Assembly: GCF_008806755.1 (NCBI RefSeq)
Contig: NZ_WAAU01000003.1
Span: 200,541-264,540, forward strand
DNA length: 64,000 nt
Reading direction: 5' to 3'
DNA from: Tenacibaculum aiptasiae
GTDB lineage: Bacteria > Bacteroidota > Bacteroidia > Flavobacteriales > Flavobacteriaceae
Made by a program: the position numbers and the translations under genes. Position 1 is the stretch's first letter, and each line of letters begins with the position of its first letter. The notes below the pieces were generated by a model. It made no database searches, had not been told where the DNA came from, and saw only the letters and a program-made list of their open reading frames with translations. Of the stretch, positions 33,918 through 42,109 are shown piece by piece.

Positions 33918-34634
33918 CTAATTTTTTGGTTTTCGTTTTTTTGAATCTAAATGTTGGTTTTTATGACGAAAACTTGTAAAACCACGGTTTGGACAAAAAG
34001 TATAGATATTATCTTGATTTCTTTTTTTTCCTTCTCCAACTGTCCATCGAAATGTAAGGCAATGATTAGGTCCGTCTAGTTCTATAATTTCTATTCTTGT
34101 TGGTCTGCGTGATGGATAGGTACGTACTTCTCCTTGTTTCCAATAGCCTAGTGGAAATTTACTTCCTAATCCGTCATATGCTCTTTCTCCCCATTGTTTT
34201 CGTTTATCATAAATTCTAACCAGTCCATCTTTTGAATTGTTAATGGTAAAAAACGATTCTACTTTCCCTCCTCGTTTGGTGTTATATATTCTTTGATAAT
34301 AGGGAATTTTATTACCTACCCATTCAATTTTTGTGTTGTTCTTTTCTGTTTTGAAAGGCCCTGTAATAGTATATTTAGTGCATCGTTTTCCTGTTACTGG
34401 ATGACAGGAAGTGGCTGTGGTAGCAACTTTTTTTAATGTTAATTTATGTTCCCCATCCCATTTAGCTCCTGTAAATAATTCCACTGGAATGAATCTTTCT
34501 TTTGTTGATTTATTATATGATTTTTTCGAATAATTCTTTTGTTCTGTATTTGTTGAAATTTTGTTTTTTGGCTTTTGTCCGAATGATATGTTACTGATAC
34601 TTACTACTAGGAATACTGTTGTTAATAGCCTCAT
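33918..34634 (-). CDS. Hypothetical exported protein
   Basis: Signal peptide (cleavage near SFG-Q, residue 19) and a mature domain of about 215 residues, strongly basic. CHPVTGKRC, GSKFPLGYWKQG and RPTRIEIIELDGPNHCLTF are its best blocks. Two cysteine pairs may form disulfides. No lipobox and no recognised family. A gene of this kind is expected in the periplasm or outside the cell. It is followed by AGAACAACAACTAAC, the array boundary. Confidence 0.66.
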   Translation of the reverse strand: MRLLTTVFLVVSISNISFGQKPKNKISTNTEQKNYSKKSYNKSTKERFIPVELFTGAKWDGEHKLTLKKVATTATSCHPVTGKRCTKYTITGPFKTEKNNTKIEWVGNKIPYYQRIYNTKRGGKVESFFTINNSKDGLVRIYDKRKQWGERAYDGLGSKFPLGYWKQGEVRTYPSRRPTRIEIIELDGPNHCLTFRWTVGEGKKRNQDNIYTFCPNRGFTSFRHKNQHLDSKKRKPKN

Positions 34635-34794
34635 TTTATTACTTTTTTAATTTAAAAGTTCAATATTAAATATGTGAAGCTTTTAAAAAAAAGAGATGTA
34701 GTCAACTGTAGAATTCATGTTATGAAATGCTGTTTTGGTGGTTGTTTAATGTGTATTGGTAATTTAAGAATAATGTTATCAAATACTAGTATTG

Positions 34795-34857
34795 TATTAT
34801 GAAATTATAAAGGAGGAGGTATGTTTGATATTTTAGTTAAAATTAAATGGGTAATAT
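34795..34857 (-). pseudogene. 3' remnant of the exported protein gene at 36504
   Basis: Reads THLILTKISNIPPPL-stop in one frame, nearly the same as TNLILTKISNTPPPL-stop at the end of the 36504-37160 gene, with almost the same DNA (compare 36495-36552). Upstream it diverges. It marks the 3' edge of the left copy of a duplicated locus. The rest of the gap 34635-34970 is AT-rich without a visible signal. Confidence 0.75.
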
Positions 34858-34970
34858 TGGTTTTGTATATGAAATGTAGTTAATTTAATGTTCTATTGTT
34901 TTCAGTTTAAGAATAAAGTAAGCAGAAAGCACAAACTTTGTAGTTTGCACTTAACTGCTATTTTTATATA

Positions 34971-35195
34971 CTATGTTGTGAGTTTTTTTCTTTTCCTCTT
35001 AAAGTTAGTCAAAAGATATCTTAATAAATAAATAATGCTTCCAAACGGGAATATTACTATCATTATTATCCATAAAAAGACTGAAATACCTTTTTCTTTT
35101 TTTAAACAAAGAACTAAACTTGTAATTAATAAAATACAATATATAATACTGAGTGTTAAAAATTCTTTAGGTGCTAGTATGCTGTTTGCTATCAT
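34971..35195 (-). CDS. Small membrane protein, PLDc_N-like
   Basis: The frame extends to 35279 but its first 28 codons overlap the end of the next gene; the ATG at 35195 (MIANSILAPKEF) gives 74 residues. Two hydrophobic helices near 15-33 and 40-62 with FLWIIMIVIFPFGSIIYLL, the pattern of phospholipase-D nuclease N-terminal (PLDc_N) membrane proteins, then a lysine/arginine-rich end. These small proteins are frequent neighbours of bacteriocin-type genes, where they may act in immunity; here the neighbour is a Cys-rich chimeric protein. Confidence 0.65.
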   Translation of the reverse strand: MIANSILAPKEFLTLSIIYCILLITSLVLCLKKEKGISVFLWIIMIVIFPFGSIIYLLRYLLTNFKRKRKKLTT

Positions 35196-35205
35196 AATAT
35201 TAACT

Positions 35206-35586
35206 TTAATTACAACAAACAGCTTGTGAAGATAAACACATATGTTGTCCCCAAGCACAACTAGTATTAATACCTCCAATTTTAGAACAACCCCCTAATT
35301 CTCCAGTCACTATTTCATATGCTGCTTCTTGGTCAACATTTGTTTCTGAAACACTTTGATTGCCCCCAAAACTATACACATAATAAGTATTCCAAAAACT
35401 ACAAGCCTGTTTTAATGGTAGTGTTTTATGTATTATTGCTTCTGTATTTACAAGCGTGACTCTATTTTGTGTAATTTCATTAAAATATAAAAGCAAAATT
35501 GATAGTTCATTTACCTTTATAATTTCTTTAGTGTTAGTAGTATAAAAAGGCTCATTATTTTGATTAGTTTTAGAAAGTTTTTTCAT
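35206..35586 (-). CDS. Chimeric cysteine-rich protein with GG motif
   Basis: 126 residues from the ATG at 35586. Residues 1-20 (MKKLSKTNQNNEPFYTTN) duplicate an internal segment of the lipoprotein at 37177-38709, whose signal peptide has been lost by deletion. The C-terminal 30 residues have TGELGG followed by a core with five cysteines ending in CCN, a layout like double-glycine RiPP or bacteriocin precursors, but no maturase or peptidase transporter is seen in the window. Cysteine-rich disulfide protein is the alternative. Adjacent to a small membrane protein. Confidence 0.6.
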   Translation of the reverse strand: MKKLSKTNQNNEPFYTTNTKEIIKVNELSILLLYFNEITQNRVTLVNTEAIIHKTLPLKQACSFWNTYYVYSFGGNQSVSETNVDQEAAYEIVTGELGGCSKIGGINTSCAWGQHMCLSSQAVCCN

Positions 35587-35634
35587 TTTAAGGTAAATCA
35601 TTAGTTATTTAGATATTAGCAATATGAATTGTAA
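35510..35634 (-). repeat. Duplicated 5' segment of the 37-38.8 kb locus
   Basis: 35510-35585 matches 38456-38530 and 35577-35634 matches 38717-38780. The join sits in the shared bases AAAGTTTTTT, so about 190 bases (including the signal peptide) are missing relative to the other copy, as in a deletion between short direct repeats. Confidence 0.88.
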
Positions 35635-35747
35635 CGGTAACGTATAAGCATAGTAAGGGATTGATAAGCGATTAGTTTCGGTTTAAACTACTTTTGATTT
35701 TAGCCTTTTAGCCCTTATTATAGTTATACAATGTTGTGGTTTCGTAT

Positions 35748-36173
35748 TTATTTCAAATCAGAATCATTAATCTCCAATATCTTTTTTATCCAAAGATTAT
35801 TTTCAACATATTCTTGCCAATTATCTTTAAAGTTATATCCTTCTTTTTCTAACTTTTGGTAAAACCATTTCGTTCTTGAGAAAAACACCATATTTAGGAA
35901 ATCTATATGTGAAGCACCTTCAAACCATATTTTATCAATTTTTTCGATACATTCGTTTAATGGCAAATCAAAATATTCATAAGTTTCGGTACTTCCTACT
36001 CGTAATATTTTTTTTGATAAAAGAATTTTGATAATATTAAGAACTTTGCTTTTAATTTCTTGTTCTTTTAAATTTGGATAAAACTCTTTCACGTTTTCTA
36101 TAAAACTATATAAATATTCAAAATGACAGGAATTATCGATTATCATAGATTGTATTTTTTCTATTTCAGTCAT
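35748..36173 (-). CDS. Hypothetical helical protein
   Basis: 141 residues, cytosolic, all helical and acidic. SHIDFLNMVFFSRTKWFYQKL is its best block. No recognised family. It sits between two remnants of the JAMM-type lipoprotein locus, a place where an immunity gene would be expected; this is inference only. Confidence 0.6.
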   Translation of the reverse strand: MTEIEKIQSMIIDNSCHFEYLYSFIENVKEFYPNLKEQEIKSKVLNIIKILLSKKILRVGSTETYEYFDLPLNECIEKIDKIWFEGASHIDFLNMVFFSRTKWFYQKLEKEGYNFKDNWQEYVENNLWIKKILEINDSDLK

Positions 36174-36336
36174 TATTTTATGAATTTTAATTCTCTTGTT
36201 TTGCCCAAATTGAAGGGAATTTTAAATCAATGTTAGCAACTAAATTAGCTGTACCTGAATTATCAAAATTTCTAAATGTAATATAATTTCCGATATGATA
36301 TCTGCAACTTTAATTTTTGATTCAATTCGCTTCTTT

Positions 36337-36483
36337 CTTCCATCTTGTAAACCGTCCAAATAATCATCTCCCAGCCTGATAAAATCTTTTTTGTTTCTAA
36401 TATGAATAGCGTAAATGGTGTTTTGTGCTGTTGTAACAGAAAAACAAAATCACTATGGTTTTTAACGTGATTATGAATAAAAC
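36337..36483 (-). pseudogene. Frameshifted remnant of the JAMM-like lipoprotein gene
   Basis: 36337-36450 is nearly the same DNA as 37415-37528. It reads GFIHNHVKNHSDFVF, then a one-base deletion shifts the frame before TTAQNTIYAIHIRNKKDFIR, and continues LGDDYLDGLQDG, as in the C-terminal part of the lipoprotein. A decayed third copy of the gene. It fills the gap 36174-36503 with its flanks. Confidence 0.82.
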
Positions 36484-36503
36484 CATGCTGCTGTACTATG
36501 AAA

Positions 36504-37160
36504 TTATAAAGGAGGAGGGGTGTTCGATATTTTAGTTAAAATTAAATTGGTAGGAATACTGAAATTATAATTATCCGGTTCGATTTTACCAGAAGTATGT
36601 ATTACAATACCTTCAAAATTATTAATTAGTTTTAAGGACATTTTTAAGGGTTGTGTTGAATTAGTAATTTTCAATTCGGCATCTGCTCTTTTACCTTCAC
36701 TTATAGAGCCATCAGAATTTTTTCCTTTAATACCATAGTCTATAAATCTAGCACTTGTAATTGTTAAACCGTTAAAAGTAAAACCAAAAAAAGGCCCATA
36801 TTGCTTTTTATTAGGAACTAGAGGATTTAATAACCATTTTTTAGAATTAATTTTTACAATTCCGTTTTCTTTATATATATAATATCCCATAATACCATCT
36901 TGAAATTGAAGCCCTTGAGGACCATATAAACCATTAGGTACTTTATCTAATTTATATAAATACAGAGTAAATTCTTTAATTCCTTGTTTAGCTTTCCAGA
37001 TTCCTATAAAAGGATTTCTAATATTGTTTATATCTTTAGTATATATAGGAGGCTTGGGGTCTTCTATTGTACCGTAAGGACCTTCTATAGGATATATAGT
37101 TTGAGCTTTACAGTTTATACTTATTATAGAGATAGTTAATAATAAAAATAAATTTTTCAT
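36504..37160 (-). CDS. Hypothetical exported protein
   Basis: Signal peptide (residues 1-19, ends near NCKAQ) and mature part of about 195 residues, beta-rich with RNPFIGIWKAKQG, VPNGLYGPQGLQFQDGIMG and KKQYGPFFGFTF; the opening GxW resembles small lipocalin-like secreted proteins of this group. Sixteen bases downstream of the JAMM-type lipoprotein gene, hence cotranscribed. The 3' end is duplicated as a remnant at 34795. Role unknown. Confidence 0.68.
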   Translation of the reverse strand: MKNLFLLLTISIISINCKAQTIYPIEGPYGTIEDPKPPIYTKDINNIRNPFIGIWKAKQGIKEFTLYLYKLDKVPNGLYGPQGLQFQDGIMGYYIYKENGIVKINSKKWLLNPLVPNKKQYGPFFGFTFNGLTITSARFIDYGIKGKNSDGSISEGKRADAELKITNSTQPLKMSLKLINNFEGIVIHTSGKIEPDNYNFSIPTNLILTKISNTPPPL

Positions 37161-37176
37161 AGTTTTTAGTTTTCAA

Positions 37177-38709
37177 TTAATTACAAGGAGTTATTGAGGT
37201 ATTTTTAGTTTTAGGGTTATATTTAATTTTAGACCACTTATTAAAGTTGGTATTTGTCTTATATAGTTCTAAACCAGTATCTCCTTGGCCGCCTCCAAAA
37301 AACAGCATTTTTGTAAAATGCTTTTCATTTAAGGTATTACTATTAATGTTTTTAATGCCTTTATGAAAATAAACGCTATCTATACCACCATATATAAAAG
37401 GTAAAAAATCGTTACTTCCATCTTGTAAACCGTCCAAATAATCATCTCCAAACCTGATAAAATCTTTTTTGTTTCTAATATGAATAGCGTAAATGGTGTT
37501 TTGTGCTGTTGTAACTGCAAAAACAAAGTTACTATGGTCATTGATATTATTATTTTTTAATAATAGATATAAGCTGTATAAATCTTTAGGGCTAAAAACA
37601 GATAAATCTTTGTTGTTATTTGAATCATAATGATTATGTATAAAACCGTCTATTTTGTATCCATTTTTTATAGTAAAATTTATCCCTAATTTTTCAGGTA
37701 TACCTATTTTAATATTATAATTATATTCATTATTAGAGAGTTTCATTATATACCCTGTTTCATAATTATCTGTTTTAGTTTTATTAAGCAAGTCTTTAAG
37801 TTTGTCTTTGAACTTTTTATTTTGGGCTAGTTTTTTAAAATTTTTACAAGGGTTAATTAAATGGCTAATATCTGTAGGAATAAAAGCTACATCTCCATTT
37901 TCTGTAGGACAGTTGTTATTATTTTTCATAAGTACAACAACATCAAGTTTTCCATTGGAGCATGAAGTAACTTTAGTTATAGATGCTCTATCACTACCTT
38001 CTCCCTTACAATTTTCTCCAGGTAAATGATTTCCTCCTGCAGTACATCTTCTTACATGTAAAGTAGTAGTACAAACAGGTGCACTACCAGAAATTGAACC
38101 TCCTCCTAATGTAATGTCATTATCATTTGGAGAACTACTTACACCGTTAGAGTTATTAGGAGAAATGTTATCTGATGGATTAAAATCTTGAGGGTCGCAA
38201 TTCCCTAACTTGCTTTGTAAGTTATTATTAAAATTTTCTAAATAGAACTTATAAAGTTTTCCTTTAAAAAATGCTAAATCAAAATTATGTTCTTTAAAAA
38301 TAGGATATTGCTCTGGAGCACAAACATATTTTCTTATATATGGTTTAGCTTTTTTACCATTTTTATCTTCAGGTATAATCAGATTATAAAAAGTGAATTT
38401 ATTTGCTGTTGGAACATTTAAGAAAAAACTATAATTACTGTAACCATCAGCATCTTTTACCTTTATAATTTCTTTAGTGTTAATAGTATAAAAAGGCTCA
38501 TTATTTTGATTAGTTTTAGAAAGTTTTTTATTTATACTTTGTATTTCAAGCTTTAGTTTAGGAAATTCAATTATGTTAACAAATTCGTATGTTCCCTTAT
38601 AAGAATTTATATTATTTGTGGGAGTAATAAGTATTTGATCTTTATTACAAGCAGAACAAAAAATTAATAATAGAAATAATTTTAGGTAGTTTATTTTTCT
38701 CTTTTTCAT
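37177..38709 (-). CDS. Lipoprotein with JAMM-like C-terminal domain
   Basis: 510 residues. Signal peptide with lipobox (CSAC, cysteine 21 approximately). The middle has a cysteine-rich part (CTTTLHVRRCTAGGNHLPG). The C-terminal 200 residues contain GFIHNHYDSNNNKDL then FSPKDL: an HxH and SxxD pair of the kind used by JAB/JAMM metalloproteases, in the order H-x-H...S-x-x-D. This suggests a surface-exposed metal-dependent isopeptidase-like or toxin domain; activity is inference. It is the intact member of a locus with a truncated and a decayed copy next to it. Confidence 0.74.
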   Translation of the reverse strand: MKKRKINYLKLFLLLIFCSACNKDQILITPTNNINSYKGTYEFVNIIEFPKLKLEIQSINKKLSKTNQNNEPFYTINTKEIIKVKDADGYSNYSFFLNVPTANKFTFYNLIIPEDKNGKKAKPYIRKYVCAPEQYPIFKEHNFDLAFFKGKLYKFYLENFNNNLQSKLGNCDPQDFNPSDNISPNNSNGVSSSPNDNDITLGGGSISGSAPVCTTTLHVRRCTAGGNHLPGENCKGEGSDRASITKVTSCSNGKLDVVVLMKNNNNCPTENGDVAFIPTDISHLINPCKNFKKLAQNKKFKDKLKDLLNKTKTDNYETGYIMKLSNNEYNYNIKIGIPEKLGINFTIKNGYKIDGFIHNHYDSNNNKDLSVFSPKDLYSLYLLLKNNNINDHSNFVFAVTTAQNTIYAIHIRNKKDFIRFGDDYLDGLQDGSNDFLPFIYGGIDSVYFHKGIKNINSNTLNEKHFTKMLFFGGGQGDTGLELYKTNTNFNKWSKIKYNPKTKNTSITPCN

Positions 38710-39001
38710 AGATGTTAAAAGTTTTTTTCATTTTAAGGTAAATCACTAGTTATTTAGATATCAGCAATATGAACTGTAACTTACTTATAATGAGAGCTAT
38801 TTTCTTTATTAAGGTATCTAAAAAAGAGGTTTTTACATAGGTAAAATGAATAAACGGTAACTATGATGTAATAAACGGTTAGATTTTTTGTTTTATCGGT
38901 TTAAAACAAGTTTTATGAGTTAATTTAAAAAGAATAGTTTTATTCTTGTTAAAACATGATAGTACTAAAATGTAAGTTTTAAACATTACTATTTAGTATA
39001 A

Positions 39002-39664
39002 TTATAACAAACCAAAGTATATACATATGAGTGCTATGGTATCAAAAAAACCATGTACTGCTATAATAAACCATAAATCGTATTTACGTAAGTAATATAT
39101 GAGTGCTAAGAGTGCTCCTACTGTTCCTGCAACTATTTGGCCAGTAATTCCTTGATAACTGTGCATAAAGCCAAAAAAACAAGCTAAAAGAATAATATTA
39201 GGGGCAATGCTTATTTTGCTTTCTCCAAAGAATTTTACAAATTGTCGCATGAAATAACCACGAAAGATAATTTCTTCTCCAAATCCGGCCGTTGCCCACA
39301 CTAATAATAAAGCTATTAAACAGGCTGGAAGATTTCCTTTTAATTGATCAAAAGCTGAATAATCTATTGGTGCTTCTGTAAGTTTTGTAATTCCAGGAAC
39401 TAATATAAATATATAGAAAATAAAGAGTGCTAGTGCAACTAATGGTGCTAGTATAAAGATGTTTTTGGTGGTAAATTTTTTGCGTTGAAAACCAAGTTCT
39501 AAAAATGCTTCTTTTTTATATTCTATATAGTTTGCTATAATAATTAAAATTGAAATAACGATGTTTTCTATGTAACCTATACTAATAGGACCAAACCATA
39601 AAGTGCAGATAATTGTAATGGTAATTAATGGGATTAATGTTTGTTTTAAGGTGATTTTGTTCAT
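39002..39664 (-). CDS. CPBP family intramembrane metalloprotease
   Basis: The frame extends to 39790 and would overlap the next gene by 13 bases; the ATG at 39664 gives 220 residues and starts in front of the first membrane helix, so it is preferred. Motifs of CAAX-type proteases: EExxxR at 130-135 (EEIIFR), FxxxH at 164-168 (FGFMH), and HxxxD in HGFFDT near the end. Six or so membrane helices. Predicted to cleave a membrane peptide or protein; in Bacteroidota such proteins are often linked to bacteriocin or surface-protein processing. Confidence 0.85.
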   Translation of the reverse strand: MNKITLKQTLIPLITITIICTLWFGPISIGYIENIVISILIIIANYIEYKKEAFLELGFQRKKFTTKNIFILAPLVALALFIFYIFILVPGITKLTEAPIDYSAFDQLKGNLPACLIALLLVWATAGFGEEIIFRGYFMRQFVKFFGESKISIAPNIILLACFFGFMHSYQGITGQIVAGTVGALLALIYYLRKYDLWFIIAVHGFFDTIALICIYFGLL

Positions 39665-39777
39665 TGTTTTGAGTTTTAAATTCGAAACGAAATAATGAAC
39701 TAATTTTTTGAAATCCCTTTTAAATACTGATGTTTTTGCTGAGTGGTCGTGAATTTTTACTGAATAGTCGATATCTT

Positions 39778-40617
39778 TTATTGATACCAATTTAAAAATG
39801 CTTTTCGTTTGTAACGACTGATATTAATTTCGGCTATTGCATCATTTTCAAATGTTGTTTTTAACTTAATTAGCAACTTACCATTTTCAATTTTTTTAAC
39901 TAAATCTACTGCATTTTTATGAATGATAATTTTACGATTGGCTCTAAAAAATAACTGGTCGTTTATTTTTTCCTCTAGTTCATTTAATGTAAAATCGGTA
40001 TTAATTGTTGTTCCATCATTTTGTACTGCAAAAACAATTTTATTTTCAATATAAAAACATCTAATATTTTCATAAGTAAGCTTTGTTATTTTTGTGGCAT
40101 TTTCTATAGTTATTTCTGCATCTTTTAAAGAAAACTTATATAAACTATAGATGTCTTGTGCGTAGAATAAGCTGATGAAAATAAAACATATTAGTAAGGT
40201 GATTAGTAATCCGATTAATAAATAATAAAATACTCCTATTTGTCCTACTGCAATTATATTTAAAAGGATATTTACAGGTATATACATGATTGCTATATAC
40301 CCTAGTGTTGAAATTATAAACCGGGCTATAGTTTTTATATCTACCTTTTTTGAGAAATGTTTTTTCTTATAATATTTGAAATTAAAGTCTGCTATGATTC
40401 CAATAAGAATTGATAAAATAATTGTTGAAAGAAACCCTTCTATAGGAAACCTATACGATTCACTAGTTGGAAAACTTTCGCGTTTAGCTAAATGATTTAC
40501 AACTAAAGAGAAAAAAATTAATATGGTTACCTTCTGAAACCAATACCATGTAGTACTATTGATAAATTTATGCCATACTGTTTTTATTGTATTCTTGGTT
40601 GGTTGTATAAAACTCAT
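39778..40617 (-). CDS. Membrane-bound LytTR-type regulator
   Basis: 279 residues: four membrane helices between 28 and 155, then a LytTR DNA-binding domain (IRCFYIENKIVFAVQNDG, FFRANRKIIIHKNAVDLVK, KLLIKLKTTF, ISRYKRKAFLNWYQ with the ELD-type arginine/lysine pattern). A transcription regulator anchored in the membrane, with no receiver domain. It lies upstream of, and may be cotranscribed with, the CPBP protease. Both could sense and process an extracellular peptide; this is inference from the pairing. Confidence 0.82.
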   Translation of the reverse strand: MSFIQPTKNTIKTVWHKFINSTTWYWFQKVTILIFFSLVVNHLAKRESFPTSESYRFPIEGFLSTIILSILIGIIADFNFKYYKKKHFSKKVDIKTIARFIISTLGYIAIMYIPVNILLNIIAVGQIGVFYYLLIGLLITLLICFIFISLFYAQDIYSLYKFSLKDAEITIENATKITKLTYENIRCFYIENKIVFAVQNDGTTINTDFTLNELEEKINDQLFFRANRKIIIHKNAVDLVKKIENGKLLIKLKTTFENDAIAEINISRYKRKAFLNWYQ

Positions 40618-40633
40618 GGATTAGAAGATTGTT

Positions 40634-41380
40634 TTAATATTCATAAGTAAAATATTTTTCTACCTTTTCAGAATCGTATTCCGTTATTTCCCCTGTTGTA
40701 GCATTCATTTTAAAATGATGTTTTACTTCTGGAAAACAACTAGGTCCAAAAATACTTCCATTTCTAACTAACGTATTTGTTTCCCAAATAAAAGATTTAG
40801 TTTTTTTATCAAACCATAATTCTATATTTAGTTTTTTATATGGAATTTTTCTACGAATTAACTCTGAATGTACCGAGTCTATTGGTATTGTTTTATTGAA
40901 TACTTCAATTGTAGGAAATTGAATGCCTTTAATTATTTTTCCATTTTTATCTAGCATTAAATTCAATCCAATTTTTTCGATTCCGATTTCTGGTTTTTTT
41001 AAGTGATATGTTGCTGAATATATAGGAAATGCTATGATGGTATCACATTCTTCTTTTTCTTTTAGTTGTCCTAAAAGAGATACGATATCATCTGAATTTC
41101 TCTTAATTTTAATAGGCTTATTTGAGAATACATCAACGTTTTTAAATTCCAGTTTTTGAAAGATTGAATCTCCTAACCTTTTTTTGAAGTAAGCTTTTAT
41201 GCTATTATGTATGTCAGTTGGAATTTTGTCTAAAGTATTTAATTCAGCAGAATAACAGCTGTTAATGTTTTTATAGGATTCTAACTTTGAAACTAATTGA
41301 GGATATTTATCTCGTGAGTATTTATTACACGATATAAGAATAATGGTAATAAATAAGAAATGTAATATTTTATTTTTCAT
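40634..41380 (-). CDS. Hypothetical lipoprotein
   Basis: Signal peptide and lipobox (LISC, cysteine 18). Soluble part of about 230 residues with IKPxxx-type strands and a final block (ATTGEITEYDSEKVEKYF). Sixteen bases from the LytTR gene, so it is probably the first gene of a small operon with the regulator and protease. Function unknown. Confidence 0.66.
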   Translation of the reverse strand: MKNKILHFLFITIILISCNKYSRDKYPQLVSKLESYKNINSCYSAELNTLDKIPTDIHNSIKAYFKKRLGDSIFQKLEFKNVDVFSNKPIKIKRNSDDIVSLLGQLKEKEECDTIIAFPIYSATYHLKKPEIGIEKIGLNLMLDKNGKIIKGIQFPTIEVFNKTIPIDSVHSELIRRKIPYKKLNIELWFDKKTKSFIWETNTLVRNGSIFGPSCFPEVKHHFKMNATTGEITEYDSEKVEKYFTYEY

Positions 41381-41398
41381 CTAGGAAGTAGCAATTTG

Positions 41399-41782
41399 TT
41401 ATAAACAAAGTTTTATTTCTAAAGGGTATTTTTTTCCGTTGATATAGGTTTTTCCTAAAATTATAATCCAATTATTCAGAATACTTATATTAACATCAAC
41501 ATTATTATGTTCCATAAAATATAATGCTATTTCATAGTTATTTTGATTTTGTTCGTTGATAACAATTTGTTTACTTTTACCTAAATCTATTTGATGTGCA
41601 TAAAATTCTGGTGAATATAATCCATAGCTGAATTCAAAATTTTCTTTATCACATAACAGATCGAAGACATTTTCATCTGCTTTTATGGTTAAATCAGTTA
41701 TTTGATTTTCATTTATTTCAATAGTACTTTCGTTACGATCTATGGAGAAATTATAATCTCCTATTGAAAACTTTTCTTTCAT
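41399..41782 (-). CDS. Hypothetical soluble protein
   Basis: 127 residues, strands with acidic composition: FSIGDYNFSIDRNESTIEIN at the start and a final LEIKLCL. Overlaps by four bases (ATGA) with the DUF7660-like gene upstream, so translational coupling is likely; the two form a two-gene unit without repeat between them. No family recognised. Confidence 0.64.
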   Translation of the reverse strand: MKEKFSIGDYNFSIDRNESTIEINENQITDLTIKADENVFDLLCDKENFEFSYGLYSPEFYAHQIDLGKSKQIVINEQNQNNYEIALYFMEHNNVDVNISILNNWIIILGKTYINGKKYPLEIKLCL

Positions 41783-42006
41783 TCGTATATTTTTGCTCCT
41801 TCTAATATTGTTTTGAAGTTTTGCCAGGTAGGCTTGTCTGCATCAATATTCATTTTCATATTATCATAGTAGCCTTGAATATCTTCTGTATATGCCTCCA
41901 TTGCCTCTATGAAATCTTCTAAGGTCTTATTCTCCCAATCAGATTTATTTTCTTTTAAATCTTTTCTAAACTCTTTTAAAAAGTCTATAAATTCAATTCT
42001 AGTCAT
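41779..42006 (-). CDS. DUF7660-like small protein
   Basis: 75 residues. NKTLEDFIEAMEAYTEDIQGYYDNM then PTWQNFKTILEGAKIYE matches the DUF7660 pattern: an acidic helix with F-L-E-A-M-x-x-W, a tyrosine pair, and a W-x-x-x-x-x-x-L-x-x-A-x-x-YE ending. Such proteins are small, acidic and often next to toxin-type genes. The ATG follows an array repeat; upstream partner of the gene at 41399. Confidence 0.7.
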   Translation of the reverse strand: MTRIEFIDFLKEFRKDLKENKSDWENKTLEDFIEAMEAYTEDIQGYYDNMKMNIDADKPTWQNFKTILEGAKIYE

Positions 42007-42010
42007 TGTG

Positions 42011-42083
42011 TTTTCTAATATTTCTTTTTCAGTTTTTGTAAGCCCAATATACCTAATGTAGATTAGTATTTCAAGTGTAGAAT
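42011..42083 (-). repeat. Array repeat, copy 18 (diverged, right-most)
   Basis: Minus strand: ACACTTGAAATACTAATC, TACATTAGGTATATTGGG, CTTACAAAAACTGAAAAAG, AAATATTAG. Most diverged copy; the first part has lost several bases. No recognisable copy lies right of it. Confidence 0.78.
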
Positions 42084-42109
42084 TGTACTGTTGATTTTAA
42101 GAAGTATTT

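Noticed and set aside
7691..42083. Array repeats as insertion-sequence or MITE copies
   Set aside because: No transposase, no consistent terminal inverted repeats or target duplications; all copies share one orientation with the genes and border stop and start codons.
5010..42083. Integrase gene or attI site for the array
   Set aside because: I looked for a tyrosine-recombinase-like product and found none in the window, so a complete integron is not claimed.
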